Shown here one piece after another: positions 49,139 to 58,001 of a stretch of DNA of 64,000 bases. Each line of letters opens with the position of its first letter. Position 1 is the first letter of the stretch. The position numbers and the translations under genes were made by a program. A model generated the notes under the pieces. The model did not search any database. It saw nothing but the letters and a program-made list of their open reading frames with translations, and was not told the origin of the DNA. The DNA is from Mucispirillum schaedleri ASF457. GTDB lineage: Bacteria > Chrysiogenota > Deferribacteres > Deferribacterales > Mucispirillaceae. The stretch is from contig NZ_CP097562.1 of assembly GCF_000487995.2 (NCBI RefSeq), positions 803,001 through 867,000 on the forward strand, in the 5' to 3' direction.

Positions 49139-50171
49139 AAAGTTTCTCCAGAGCTTTCTCTGCTGCTTCATTTATTATATCATCAGTAATATTAGAAAAT
49201 ACTTTTGACTTATAATTCTGCTCTATATTATTAATATCTGGCACTATATATGTTGTATTTTCATCATTACCGTAAAGCCCCCAGCGTGCATGTGATAAAA
49301 ATTTATAAGCTGGATAAATACATATACACTTTTTACTCAGGTTACCTGCTATATGGCTTGGCCCTGTGCTTGCTCCAATATAAAGTCTGCATTTATCTAT
49401 TAATGCTGCAAGTTCCAAAATAGATTTTGCATTATATACATAAGTGTTGCTGCACTGCTGCGATATATATTCTGCTTCTTTTATATCGCTTTCTGATGAT
49501 GATATAACTATCTGCTTATCTGGCCATTTTTCATGTATTTTATTAATAAGCCTTATATATTCATCTACCTGAAAATTTTTAGTAGAGCCCCCTGAAAATG
49601 GATGAACTACAACATAATTATAAATACTATTTGCATCCAAAAAAGCTACTATTTTATTATGGTTAAGTTTGCCATAAGGTATTTTATCAATAGTAACGAT
49701 TTTGCTGTCAAAAAGCTCACTATCCATCTGCCTTACTAAATCAAGATTATATTCAGCTTCATTTTTTAGTGATTCTGAGCGGTGCTGTCTTATACCTTTA
49801 TTATATATAAACCATGAAAGCGGTTTAGATAATGGACCTATCCTGTATTTTGCTCCACTTTTTAGCACCAGTTTCAATATTTGGTTATCAGAATAAAGTG
49901 CAATAAAAACATCTGCTTTTATCTGCCTTATTTTTGCAGTCAAATCTTTTTCCTTATAATCATCAATAGATATAACTCCATCAATAAATGGAAATCCTTT
50001 TACTATCTCAGCATTATATCTTCTTACAAGCACATAAAGCTTGCTTTCAGGATACATTTTTTTAACCATAGAGATAGCAGGAATGGAAAGAACTAAATCA
50101 CCTATTTTATCAGTTCTTGATATAATAATATTTTTTGGAGTTTTTATTTTTCTTTGGCAGAATATAAACAT
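49125..50171 (-). CDS. Glycosyltransferase family 9 (heptosyltransferase-like)
   Basis: Adds heptose or a related sugar to LPS core. The 348 residues have the GT9 N-terminal RTDKIGDLVLSIPAISMVKKMYPES motif, VVHPFSGGSTKNFQVDEYIRL at the middle and the donor-site YIGASTGPSHIAGNLSKKCI block. Together with the neighbouring GT2, LpxK and MsbA-like genes it builds an LPS core and export cluster. Ten bases after the msbA-like gene. Confidence 0.88.
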   Translation of the reverse strand: MFIFCQRKIKTPKNIIISRTDKIGDLVLSIPAISMVKKMYPESKLYVLVRRYNAEIVKGFPFIDGVISIDDYKEKDLTAKIRQIKADVFIALYSDNQILKLVLKSGAKYRIGPLSKPLSWFIYNKGIRQHRSESLKNEAEYNLDLVRQMDSELFDSKIVTIDKIPYGKLNHNKIVAFLDANSIYNYVVVHPFSGGSTKNFQVDEYIRLINKIHEKWPDKQIVISSSESDIKEAEYISQQCSNTYVYNAKSILELAALIDKCRLYIGASTGPSHIAGNLSKKCICIYPAYKFLSHARWGLYGNDENTTYIVPDINNIEQNYKSKVFSNITDDIINEAAEKALEKLYGYT

Positions 50172-50180
50172 TATAAGCCC

Positions 50181-51899
50181 TTAATCTTCTGTTTTAAACT
50201 GCATTTCATAAAGTTTTTTATATGTAGGTGAAGTTTTAATTATTTCTTCATGTCTGCCAATGGCTTCCACACCACCTTTATTAAATACCACAATCATATC
50301 AGCATTTAAAATAGTGCTTAACCTGTGGGCTACTACAAAAGAAGTTCTTCCTTTCATTAAGTTATCAAGAGCTTTCTGCACAACCCGTTCACTTTCTGTA
50401 TCAAGAGCACTTGTTGCTTCATCAAGTATTAATATTGCAGGGTTTTTAAGCAATGCTCTTGCAATAGTAATACGCTGTTTCTGACCACCTGAAAGTTTTA
50501 CACCACGCTCTCCACATAATGTATCATATTTTTCAGGAAAACTTTCTATAAACTCATCTGCATAAGCAGCTTTAGCTGCTGCTTTTATTTCTTCTTCTGC
50601 TGCATTTTCTTTGCTGTAGCTTATGTTGCTGCCTATTGTATCATTAAATAGAAAAGCATCTTGAGAAACTATGCTTATATTATGACGGAGAGAAAATAAA
50701 TCATAATCTCTAATATCTACATTATCAATTAATATCTGCCCTTTTGTTACATCATAAAATCTAGGTATTAAGTGAGCCATAGTAGTTTTGCCTGCACCAG
50801 ATGGCCCAACAAATGCAATGGTTGAACCTGCTTTCACTTTAAATGATACATCTTTTAATGCATAAATATCATCTTTATATATGAAAGAAACCTGCTTAAA
50901 TTCTATGTCTTTATTTTCTGCATCACATTGTTTTGTTCCTTTATTTTCTATCACTTCATCGCTTTCTTTAAACATAGCAAAAACTCTGTCGCTTGCAGCA
51001 ACTGCAGCCTGTAAAGCATTATTTGATGATGCAAAAAGCTTAACTGGTTCATATATCTGTATAAGAGCAGCTAAAAAAGCAAAAAATTCACCTGTTGTAA
51101 CTGTGCCATTTATAACCTGATAACCGCCTATAAAAAGAACTGCTGCAATACCCACAGAGCCAAGAGCTTCTGTTAATGGAGAAGCTAAGTTACCTGCTAA
51201 AACACTTTTGTTTGCATATTTTATAGTTTGAGCATTGGCTTTTTCAAACCTTTCCATTTCCTTATCTTCTGCAACAAAGGCTTTCACAACACGAACACCA
51301 CTGAATGATTCCTGCAGCACACTTGTTAATATACCCATACTTTCCTGCCCTCTTGTGCTGTATTTTCTTAATTTTTTACTAATAACACTAAGGGGATAAA
51401 TAAATATTGGATACAATATAATAGCTACAAGAGCAAGCTGCCAGTTCATATATATTATAACACCAATAAGCCCTATCATTGTGATAACTGCACGAAGCAT
51501 ATTTATAATTGTAGGAATAGATGACTGCACTAGATTAATATCATTTGTAACACGGCTCATTAATGCACCAGTAGATTCTTCTGCATAGTATTTTACAGGC
51601 AGATGTATCATCTTTTCAAAGGTTTCATTTCTTAATTTTTCAATAACCTTATTGCCTATAAAGCTCATTAAAAAGCCCTGTAAAAATAAAAAGCCGCTTT
51701 TTGCCACATATATAAGCATAACAGCAAAAGGCAGAACAAAAAGATATGTATAATTTTTAGCAATAAAAATACTGTCTAATACATATTTTACAGCAACCGC
51801 AAGTGCACCATTTGTAGATGCAGTAATAATAGATGCTGTAACAGCAATAACAAGCAACACTTTATATGGCTTAAAATAAGGCCACATTAATTTAAACAC
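50181..51899 (-). CDS. MsbA-like ABC transporter (lipid A-core flippase)
   Basis: Half-transporter with six membrane helices (about residues 15-305) and a C-terminal ATPase: Walker A VGPSGAGKTTM, signature LSGGQKQRI, Walker B ILILDEATSALD and the H-loop AHRLST. Position among lipid A and core genes supports a flippase role. The start is uncertain. The expected N-terminus MKKVFKLMWPYFKPYK begins at 51908 where the codon is ATA, ideally spaced after GAGGG. I give GTG 51899, the first standard start downstream; a TTG at 51959 also opens the frame. About 572 residues. Confidence 0.88.
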   Translation of the reverse strand: MFKLMWPYFKPYKVLLVIAVTASIITASTNGALAVAVKYVLDSIFIAKNYTYLFVLPFAVMLIYVAKSGFLFLQGFLMSFIGNKVIEKLRNETFEKMIHLPVKYYAEESTGALMSRVTNDINLVQSSIPTIINMLRAVITMIGLIGVIIYMNWQLALVAIILYPIFIYPLSVISKKLRKYSTRGQESMGILTSVLQESFSGVRVVKAFVAEDKEMERFEKANAQTIKYANKSVLAGNLASPLTEALGSVGIAAVLFIGGYQVINGTVTTGEFFAFLAALIQIYEPVKLFASSNNALQAAVAASDRVFAMFKESDEVIENKGTKQCDAENKDIEFKQVSFIYKDDIYALKDVSFKVKAGSTIAFVGPSGAGKTTMAHLIPRFYDVTKGQILIDNVDIRDYDLFSLRHNISIVSQDAFLFNDTIGSNISYSKENAAEEEIKAAAKAAYADEFIESFPEKYDTLCGERGVKLSGGQKQRITIARALLKNPAILILDEATSALDTESERVVQKALDNLMKGRTSFVVAHRLSTILNADMIVVFNKGGVEAIGRHEEIIKTSPTYKKLYEMQFKTED

Positions 51900-52003
51900 T
51901 TTTTTTATAGCAATACCCTCATAAATCAGCAAAAAATATATGCTGAAAAAGTAACACAATTTAACTTAATCTGCAAAATGCAGTTTCTATTTAACAGAAA
52001 AAT

Positions 52004-52330
52004 TTATTTTTCATGACAGTTTAAGCATGTATTTAAAGATGCATGATTGCCATCTTTTGGCCATTCAGCATGGCACTGAAAACATCTATCCCCACAGCCG
52101 CCAAGAGATAAAGAAAATGACTTCTGCTCTGATGGTTTATGACATTTTATACATGTGGTTAAAGATAAATGTCTCATATCACCAATTAATTTTGGATGGC
52201 ATGTCATGCAGTCACCTGCACATCCTGATACCGCATCTTGATAATAACCAGATACAAGTATTATTAAGGCAGTAAAGAGCATGATAAAGATTCCAGCACT
52301 AAACTTCCTTTTTGTGTTGTTTTCAGCCAT
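52004..52330 (-). CDS. Small tetraheme c-type cytochrome
   Basis: A 108-residue protein with an N-terminal membrane anchor (residues about 13-29) and four CxxCH heme motifs: CMTCH 41-45, CIKCH 60-64, CFQCH 83-87 and CLNCH 102-106. Spacing is regular, two motif pairs of related sequence, so it probably arose by duplication. It faces the periplasm and would carry electrons in anaerobic respiration or redox stress. It overlaps hemW by 67 bases; AAGGATG precedes the ATG. No partner reductase is adjacent. Confidence 0.88.
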   Translation of the reverse strand: MAENNTKRKFSAGIFIMLFTALIILVSGYYQDAVSGCAGDCMTCHPKLIGDMRHLSLTTCIKCHKPSEQKSFSLSLGGCGDRCFQCHAEWPKDGNHASLNTCLNCHEK

Positions 52331-53349
52331 ACATCATCCTTTTCAAGTAACCCAAGTTTAATATTTTTTTCTATTTTATTTAGCAGACTTTTATCAATTT
52401 TGCCAAACTTTTTTTCAAGATTATATAAATTTATACCTTTTTTCATACGAAGACCAAAAATAATATCTTCCAATAGTGCATCGCTTTCAGATATTATTTC
52501 CTGATTATCAATATTATATGGATTTTTTATATATTCTTCAATACTGTCCTTATGATTATACCTTTTTCTTTTATTTTCTTCAAGCAAAACCATAGAGTGA
52601 GCAGCAGAGCCTGCGCCTTTATATTCTTCTCCCTGCCAGTAAAGACAATTATGCCTGCTGTGTTTGTCTGGCAGTGAGAAATTAGATGTTTCATATTTAT
52701 AATATCCAAATTCACAGCATATTCTTTCCACTTCTTCAAAAAGAGTTTCATCATCCTGCACCCCATCTTTTAAATAGAGAGTATCTGCATAGTCATAAGA
52801 GTAAGCAGATATATGGTGCGGATGAATTGAAATAATTTTATTTAAAGTTGATATACTTTTTTTACTATCAGTATATGGAATATCATAAATCATATCTATA
52901 TTAAGCTGTTTCCCAGTTGATAATATATCTTCTGCTGCCTGCTCTGCTTTTTCTGCACTATGCAGACGGCCTAAAAGCTTTAAAACATCATCATCAAAGC
53001 TCTCTACACCAAGAGAAACCCGCGATACAGGGCTTGATTTTATCAGAGATAAAAAATTACTATCTGTGCTTTCTGGATTAGCTTCAATTGTCCATTCTGC
53101 ACCTTTATAATCAATCAGCTTTATTATATTATCTACTAATTTATCAAGCAGTTTATAATGCAGCGATGATGGAGTGCCGCCGCCAATATATACAGTATCA
53201 AACTGCTTATTATCAAATGATGCTATTTCTGCAATTAAAGCATTAATATACTTTTTCTTTATGCTTTCATCTATATTTTTTTCAGAATAAAAGCTGCAGT
53301 ATGGACATAAGCTGTTACAAAATGGAATATGTATATATAAGCCGCGCAT
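52264..53349 (-). CDS. hemW: HemW-like radical SAM heme chaperone
   Basis: Inserts heme into respiratory proteins; formerly annotated as coproporphyrinogen oxidase. The 361 residues begin with IHIPFCNSLCPYCSF: Cys11, Cys15 and Cys18 bind the radical SAM cluster, and a Ser rather than Cys at position 19 separates HemW from true HemN (which has CxxxCxxCxC). The HemW C-terminal part LLEDIIFGLRMKKGINL is present. Its start is inside the stop of the NUDIX gene (TAATG). Adjacent to a multiheme cytochrome. Confidence 0.88.
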   Translation of the reverse strand: MRGLYIHIPFCNSLCPYCSFYSEKNIDESIKKKYINALIAEIASFDNKQFDTVYIGGGTPSSLHYKLLDKLVDNIIKLIDYKGAEWTIEANPESTDSNFLSLIKSSPVSRVSLGVESFDDDVLKLLGRLHSAEKAEQAAEDILSTGKQLNIDMIYDIPYTDSKKSISTLNKIISIHPHHISAYSYDYADTLYLKDGVQDDETLFEEVERICCEFGYYKYETSNFSLPDKHSRHNCLYWQGEEYKGAGSAAHSMVLLEENKRKRYNHKDSIEEYIKNPYNIDNQEIISESDALLEDIIFGLRMKKGINLYNLEKKFGKIDKSLLNKIEKNIKLGLLEKDDVWLKTTQKGSLVLESLSCSLLP

Positions 53350-53885
53350 TACAAAATATTTTTATAAAGGCAGTAAGCAGCAACTGATAAACTTTGAGAA
53401 AACTCTCCTGTTTTAAGCATTTGCTTAAAACCATCTTCTGTTACTACTATTGGCTCTGTATCTTCAAATAAATCAAGCTGCTGCACACCATCAAATGTGC
53501 AGTCAAGAGCTGCAAACGCATAGCATTTATTAGTCATAAATGCAGGGTTTGGGTCTATCACACCAAGTGGTATAATACTGCCTGAAACTGCACCTGTTTC
53601 TTCCTGCAATTCTCTTGCTGCAGCATGAGCAATATCTTCATTTTTATTTATACTTCCACCGGGAAACTCTAAAGTGTCAGAGTTAGTGCCTGCTCTGAAC
53701 TGCTTAACCAATATAAATTCACCATTTTTTGTAACAGGCACTATTACAGCCCAGCTGCTCATATCCTGCACAGTAAATACCATAGATTTATCAGCTGTTT
53801 TATAATAATATTCTAAATGTCTGATAGAAAGTATATTGTCACTGTATACTTTTTCTTCTTTTATAAACTGCCACTTCTTTTTCAT
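53349..53885 (-). CDS. NUDIX hydrolase (ADP-ribose pyrophosphatase-like)
   Basis: Hydrolyses nucleoside diphosphates linked to another moiety, probably ADP-ribose. The full NUDIX box is seen: G-x5-E-x7-REL-x-EETGA at about residues 77-99. The N-terminal KWQFIKEEKVYSDNILSI strand arrangement is typical of NudF/ADPRase. 178 residues. It is 30 bases after a small unknown gene and joined to hemW by a stop-start overlap. Confidence 0.9.
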   Translation of the reverse strand: MKKKWQFIKEEKVYSDNILSIRHLEYYYKTADKSMVFTVQDMSSWAVIVPVTKNGEFILVKQFRAGTNSDTLEFPGGSINKNEDIAHAAARELQEETGAVSGSIIPLGVIDPNPAFMTNKCYAFAALDCTFDGVQQLDLFEDTEPIVVTEDGFKQMLKTGEFSQSLSVAAYCLYKNIL

Positions 53886-53914
53886 AATATTAACTTTAAA
53901 TTTTATATAAATGG

Positions 53915-54220
53915 TTATAAAATAATATTGCCGTTATTTGAGCCTGAAATAAGTTTAATATTAGAAGTTGCTTCAGTATATTTGTTTTGTAAATCTTCAG
54001 GCACTTTTTCTATTTCATATATTATTTTATCATTTGAAATAAATCCAGTAAATTCATTTTCAAAAGGAAACCCAAAAGGTATTAATGCAACAGACATACC
54101 GCCAGTTTCCGCAGGCACAAACTGTAATGAGCCTATATTTTTAATTCCTTTGTTTTCTTCATCGTTAACGCCTATTATAAAATCACCGCTAACTAATTTG
54201 CCTAATCTGATTTCTGCCAT
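53915..54220 (-). CDS. Conserved-looking small protein, unknown function
   Basis: A 101-residue soluble protein without signal peptide or recognised domain. It begins AEIRLGKLVSGDFIIGVND and is probably beta-rich with a short helical tail (PEDLQNKYTEATSNI). Its coding potential is supported by an excellent ribosome-binding site (AAGGAG) and tight operon position between the metal permease and the NUDIX gene. No function can be suggested. Confidence 0.65.
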   Translation of the reverse strand: MAEIRLGKLVSGDFIIGVNDEENKGIKNIGSLQFVPAETGGMSVALIPFGFPFENEFTGFISNDKIIYEIEKVPEDLQNKYTEATSNIKLISGSNNGNIIL

Positions 54221-54236
54221 TTTTTACTCCTTATAA

Positions 54237-55361
54237 TTAATAGAAACAGTGCTGAGCTGCTAAAAATCTATTAAGTATATCTTTTCCTTCTTCTGTAAGC
54301 TGCACTTTATCTTGAACTATTTCTATTTTATTTTCTGATTTTAATTTATTCATTATATAAGATACTCTCATTAACTTCCACTTTAAAGAATATGAAATTA
54401 CTTCATTAATATTTTTTTCTTTACAGTCTATAATTTCTGAGTTTAATATATCCATAATAATATATTCTTCAAGTCTTTTTTGTGTTGTAAGGTTATCAAA
54501 ATATTTTTTTAAAAGCCCTTCTTCTGGAGAAAATATTACAGATACAACAAATAAAACACCTAAAAATGATACTATTGTGCCAGAAATAGAAACTTCATTA
54601 GGCCATGCTATACCAAACCCTGCAAGACAGGCAACTGATGATATGAATACAGAAACAAAAGCTAATGAAGAAAGCCGCTTAGTGTAAAAAAGAGCAGTTG
54701 CAGCAGGCCCTAAAATGAAAGCTGAAGTCATAAAAATACCTGCTGTCTGAAAAGATACTGATACACTTAATGATGTCATTATCAAAAGAAGATAATCAAT
54801 AGTGCTTTCTCTCATTTCTATTGAAGCTGCATAGTTTTTATCTACACCATCTATTTTAAATTCTTTGTAAAACACTGTAATTATGATAATATTAATAATC
54901 AAAACAAGCGAAATTGCATAAAGAGCATAAGAGCCTATATCTACACCAAAAATTCTTAATCTGTTAAAATATGTAAAAGCAGTTTCACCAAGATATATTA
55001 TTGATAAATCAAAATTTGATGTGCTGCTGAAAGAAACATTTGCAGCAATCAGTATACCAAAGCATAAAAAAGCTGATGAAATTATAATAGACAACCCTTT
55101 TGCTCTAAACATTGTAAAATCTTTTATTTTTTTTACAAGTATCATAGCAAGCACTGCTGTAATTGAGCCAAAGATAATTACAAGAGGCGAAGAAAGGTAT
55201 GATGAAAAAATTAATGCAGCTGCAATACCAAGCATTGACGAACGGTTTGTTGTGTCTGCTGCATAATAATTTTTACGCATTACTAAAAAGGCTCCCGGTA
55301 TAGAGCATGTTACGGCAGAAAGTATGATAACTAAAACTATTTCAAATTCTATAGAAAACAT
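54237..55361 (-). CDS. Metal ABC transporter permease with C-terminal winged-helix-like domain
   Basis: Second permease of a Mn/Zn/Fe ABC importer. Residues 1-285 give about eight to nine membrane helices of the ABC-3 family (FMTSAFILGPAATALFY). Residues about 297-374 are soluble and look like a winged helix-turn-helix of the DtxR/MarR kind (helices around LEEYIIMDIL, NEVISYSL, KLMRVSYIMNKL; wing EIVQDKVQLTEEGKDIL). Permease-repressor fusions are known, for example Chlamydia YtgCR. I start at ATG 55361, nine bases after GGGGGAG and directly after the previous stop; the GTG/ATG at 55385 would overlap the neighbour. Confidence 0.85.
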   Translation of the reverse strand: MFSIEFEIVLVIILSAVTCSIPGAFLVMRKNYYAADTTNRSSMLGIAAALIFSSYLSSPLVIIFGSITAVLAMILVKKIKDFTMFRAKGLSIIISSAFLCFGILIAANVSFSSTSNFDLSIIYLGETAFTYFNRLRIFGVDIGSYALYAISLVLIINIIIITVFYKEFKIDGVDKNYAASIEMRESTIDYLLLIMTSLSVSVSFQTAGIFMTSAFILGPAATALFYTKRLSSLAFVSVFISSVACLAGFGIAWPNEVSISGTIVSFLGVLFVVSVIFSPEEGLLKKYFDNLTTQKRLEEYIIMDILNSEIIDCKEKNINEVISYSLKWKLMRVSYIMNKLKSENKIEIVQDKVQLTEEGKDILNRFLAAQHCFY

Positions 55362-55363
55362 AA

Positions 55364-56263
55364 TTATTTTCTCCCCCTGAGCCATACACCAAGCAGCCCT
55401 TTATATGGTGCAATAAGCAGTGATATAAAAAACATCATAGAAAGAACAATGGTAATAGATATTCCAGAAGAAACATTGCTTATATTTCCTGCAATTACTG
55501 CGCCTATGCCCCCTCCTATTCCACCAAAAAAGCCTGAAAGAAGTGTTATAATAAAAAGTCTGTTACTCCATAATCTTGCAGTAACTGCTGGTATTAAAAA
55601 TATTGATACTGCTAAAAATACACCCATTAATTTTACAGATAAAGCCACAAGACATACTACAAATATATTTATTAAATGCACATAATACATAGTATGAAAA
55701 TGAGTTGTTTTTGCCATATCTATATTAAAAATAACTACACGAAGCCGTCTGAAAAATAAAAGCAGCAAAACTATTACTGTCAGGATAATTATTCTTAAAA
55801 AATAAAATTTTTCATCAGTTAAAGATGTTGCTTCTCCAAATAAATATACATCTATGCCAGAATCTAATGCACCGCCTGCCTGCTTTATACTTGTAACAAG
55901 AGTAATGCCTACACCAAGCAGCACCGCAGTCATAAGGCTTTGTATAATATGGGGATGAAGTCTGTTTGTTTTATAAAGCATATTTAATATTGTTATCATT
56001 ATCAATATGCCTAAAACAGAGCCTGTGAATGAATATATATCCTTATCTACCTGACCAAATATATAAGGGCTTATAGATAAACCAAAACTTGACATCAGCA
56101 ATAAAAGCAGTGTGCCTACAAATGAGCCTGCTGAAAGAGCATTTATTTCTATACTTCTTCTCTGGTATGATATAAATACACCAAGCATACCCGCACTAAA
56201 CCCAAGAAATACAGCATTTTTGAGCATAGTTTGGAATAGAAATGAATTATTTATTTCTAACAT
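55364..56263 (-). CDS. Metal ABC transporter permease
   Basis: First ABC-3 family permease, 299 residues with about nine membrane helices. Motifs SAGMLGVFISYQRRSIEINALSAGSF near the start and VAVSIFLIPAVTARLW are typical of ZnuB/MntB/TroC-type proteins. It overlaps the ATPase gene by 17 bases. Having two different permeases matches the TroC/TroD layout of spirochaete Mn/Zn/Fe importers. Confidence 0.9.
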   Translation of the reverse strand: MLEINNSFLFQTMLKNAVFLGFSAGMLGVFISYQRRSIEINALSAGSFVGTLLLLLMSSFGLSISPYIFGQVDKDIYSFTGSVLGILIMITILNMLYKTNRLHPHIIQSLMTAVLLGVGITLVTSIKQAGGALDSGIDVYLFGEATSLTDEKFYFLRIIILTVIVLLLLFFRRLRVVIFNIDMAKTTHFHTMYYVHLINIFVVCLVALSVKLMGVFLAVSIFLIPAVTARLWSNRLFIITLLSGFFGGIGGGIGAVIAGNISNVSSGISITIVLSMMFFISLLIAPYKGLLGVWLRGRK

Positions 56264-57065
56264 TGCTTTCTTCCATATATAAACGGATATTTTTTATCAT
56301 ACCAGCATACATACCATATGCTTTTTCAAAGTTTTCCTCTGTTAATACATCTTCAGTTTTTCCGCCTGCAATGAGACGCACATTTAAAAGTGATACCATA
56401 TCAAAATAGCGTGGAATAGTAACAAAATCATAATGGGAAACAATAACTGTTTTCTTTTTATGCCTTAATTCCTGCAGCACATCAATAATAATATTAATAC
56501 TTTCTTCATCTGCTGCTATCATTGGCTCATCCATTATATAAATTCTAGCATCCTGCACCAATGACCTTGCAATTAATGCTCTGTGCTTTTCACCCCTTGA
56601 TAAATCACATATGCTTTTTTTACTGATAGTATCAAGGCCCATTCTTTCAAGAGCTTCACGAGCAGAAACCTTGTCTTTATTTCCCGGTGATTCCACTTTT
56701 TTAAGCCTGTTATAAGAGCCCATAAGCACTAAATCATAAAGATTAATAGGAAAATCCCAGTTTACAGAATTTCTTGCAGGCACATAAGCTATATCATTTT
56801 TTAATGCATTAGCAGGTCTTGAATAAATATATACATTACCTGCTGACGGTTTATTTATCCCCGCAATAATTTTTAAAAGAGTAGTTTTACCTGAGTTATT
56901 AGGACCAAGCACAGCCATTAATACACCACTTGGAATATCTAAATTAATATTAAAAAGAGTTGGTCTGCCGTTATATTCAACAGTTAAATTTTCTATTTTT
57001 ACTGCTACACTTAACTGCTCTATATGTTCTTTTGATGAATAAGTTCTAAGCATATTAAATTCCAC
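56247..57065 (-). CDS. Metal ABC transporter ATP-binding protein
   Basis: ATPase of the Mn/Zn/Fe importer, 272 residues. Walker A GPNNSGKTTLLK, signature DLSRGEKHRALIARSL, Walker B ARIYIMDEPM and the switch His in VIVSHYD are all seen. In the signature motif the usual SGGQ is SRGE, a common variant in metal importers. The frame starts at GTG 57065; ATG 57053 is an alternative. Nine bases after the binding-protein gene. Confidence 0.9.
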   Translation of the reverse strand: MEFNMLRTYSSKEHIEQLSVAVKIENLTVEYNGRPTLFNINLDIPSGVLMAVLGPNNSGKTTLLKIIAGINKPSAGNVYIYSRPANALKNDIAYVPARNSVNWDFPINLYDLVLMGSYNRLKKVESPGNKDKVSAREALERMGLDTISKKSICDLSRGEKHRALIARSLVQDARIYIMDEPMIAADEESINIIIDVLQELRHKKKTVIVSHYDFVTIPRYFDMVSLLNVRLIAGGKTEDVLTEENFEKAYGMYAGMIKNIRLYMEESNVRNK

Positions 57066-57073
57066 TATTATAT

Positions 57074-57997
57074 TTATTTTGATGATAAAGCATTTACTAT
57101 TGTATCTACATTATGACGCATCATAGCTTCATAATCATTATTATATCCAAGAGTATCAGAATAAAGTGTGCCGCCTATTTTTACAAAATGACCTGCTGCC
57201 TTTAATGTAGACTGTAAAAGTCTGATATTTTTATCAGGCAGGGTAGCTTCTAAAAATAAGGTGGTAACATTTTTTTCTATTAATAAGGCTGCTAACTCAT
57301 TAATATCAGCAGATGAAATATCGCTTGATGAGCTTGACCCATGCAAATAATATGTCTCAAACCCATAAGACGCACCAAAATATGCAAAAGCATCATGCTC
57401 TGTTACTATTATACGGTTTTCTGCGGGTATTTTCTGCACCTGCTCTTTTATATAATTATTTAATGTATCTAATGTATATAAAAATACTTCTTCATTTTGA
57501 AAATATATCTGCTGGTTTACATTATTCATTGATGCAAGATTATCTGCAATAAAATGAGCTGCAATTTTCCATAAAACTGGGTCATGCCAAAAGTGGTGGT
57601 TTACTGTTTTTTTACCACTATTTTTATCTGTATCATATATAAGTTTATCTTTTGGCAGACAGTCTATAATAGATACTGCTGGAGTAATATTGCCTATCTT
57701 GCTTAATGCCCATTCAAGCCGTCCTTCTAAACTTCCGCCATTATATATAATAAGAGATGAATCTGTTATTCTGATAATATCTTTTTCTGTGGCAGTGTAT
57801 GAGTGCGGGTCGTTTCCTTTTCTTATAACCATACTTGTTTCTATAAAGTTGCCGCCAATAGATTTTACTAAATCATCTATAATTTCATTTGAGCTCATTA
57901 CCACTGATTTATATTTATTTTTAACTGTTTTAGGCTGACATGCAATAAATACCATACCTAAAATTAATATACTGATTAATAAATATATTTTTTTCAT
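57074..57997 (-). CDS. Metal ABC transporter substrate-binding lipoprotein (ZnuA/TroA-like)
   Basis: Captures Zn2+, Mn2+ or Fe2+ in the periplasm. The 307 residues begin with a lipobox FIAC (Cys20). Metal-binding positions appear as His in DPHSYTATEKD, His in VNHHFWHDP, His in TEHDAFAYFG and an acidic residue near the end, as in the cluster 9 binding proteins. There is no long His/Asp-rich loop, which is more typical of Mn/Fe than zinc proteins, but this is weak. Four bases downstream of ispG; starts the transporter run. Confidence 0.9.
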   Translation of the reverse strand: MKKIYLLISILILGMVFIACQPKTVKNKYKSVVMSSNEIIDDLVKSIGGNFIETSMVIRKGNDPHSYTATEKDIIRITDSSLIIYNGGSLEGRLEWALSKIGNITPAVSIIDCLPKDKLIYDTDKNSGKKTVNHHFWHDPVLWKIAAHFIADNLASMNNVNQQIYFQNEEVFLYTLDTLNNYIKEQVQKIPAENRIIVTEHDAFAYFGASYGFETYYLHGSSSSSDISSADINELAALLIEKNVTTLFLEATLPDKNIRLLQSTLKAAGHFVKIGGTLYSDTLGYNNDYEAMMRHNVDTIVNALSSK

Positions 57998-58001
57998 TAT
58001 T

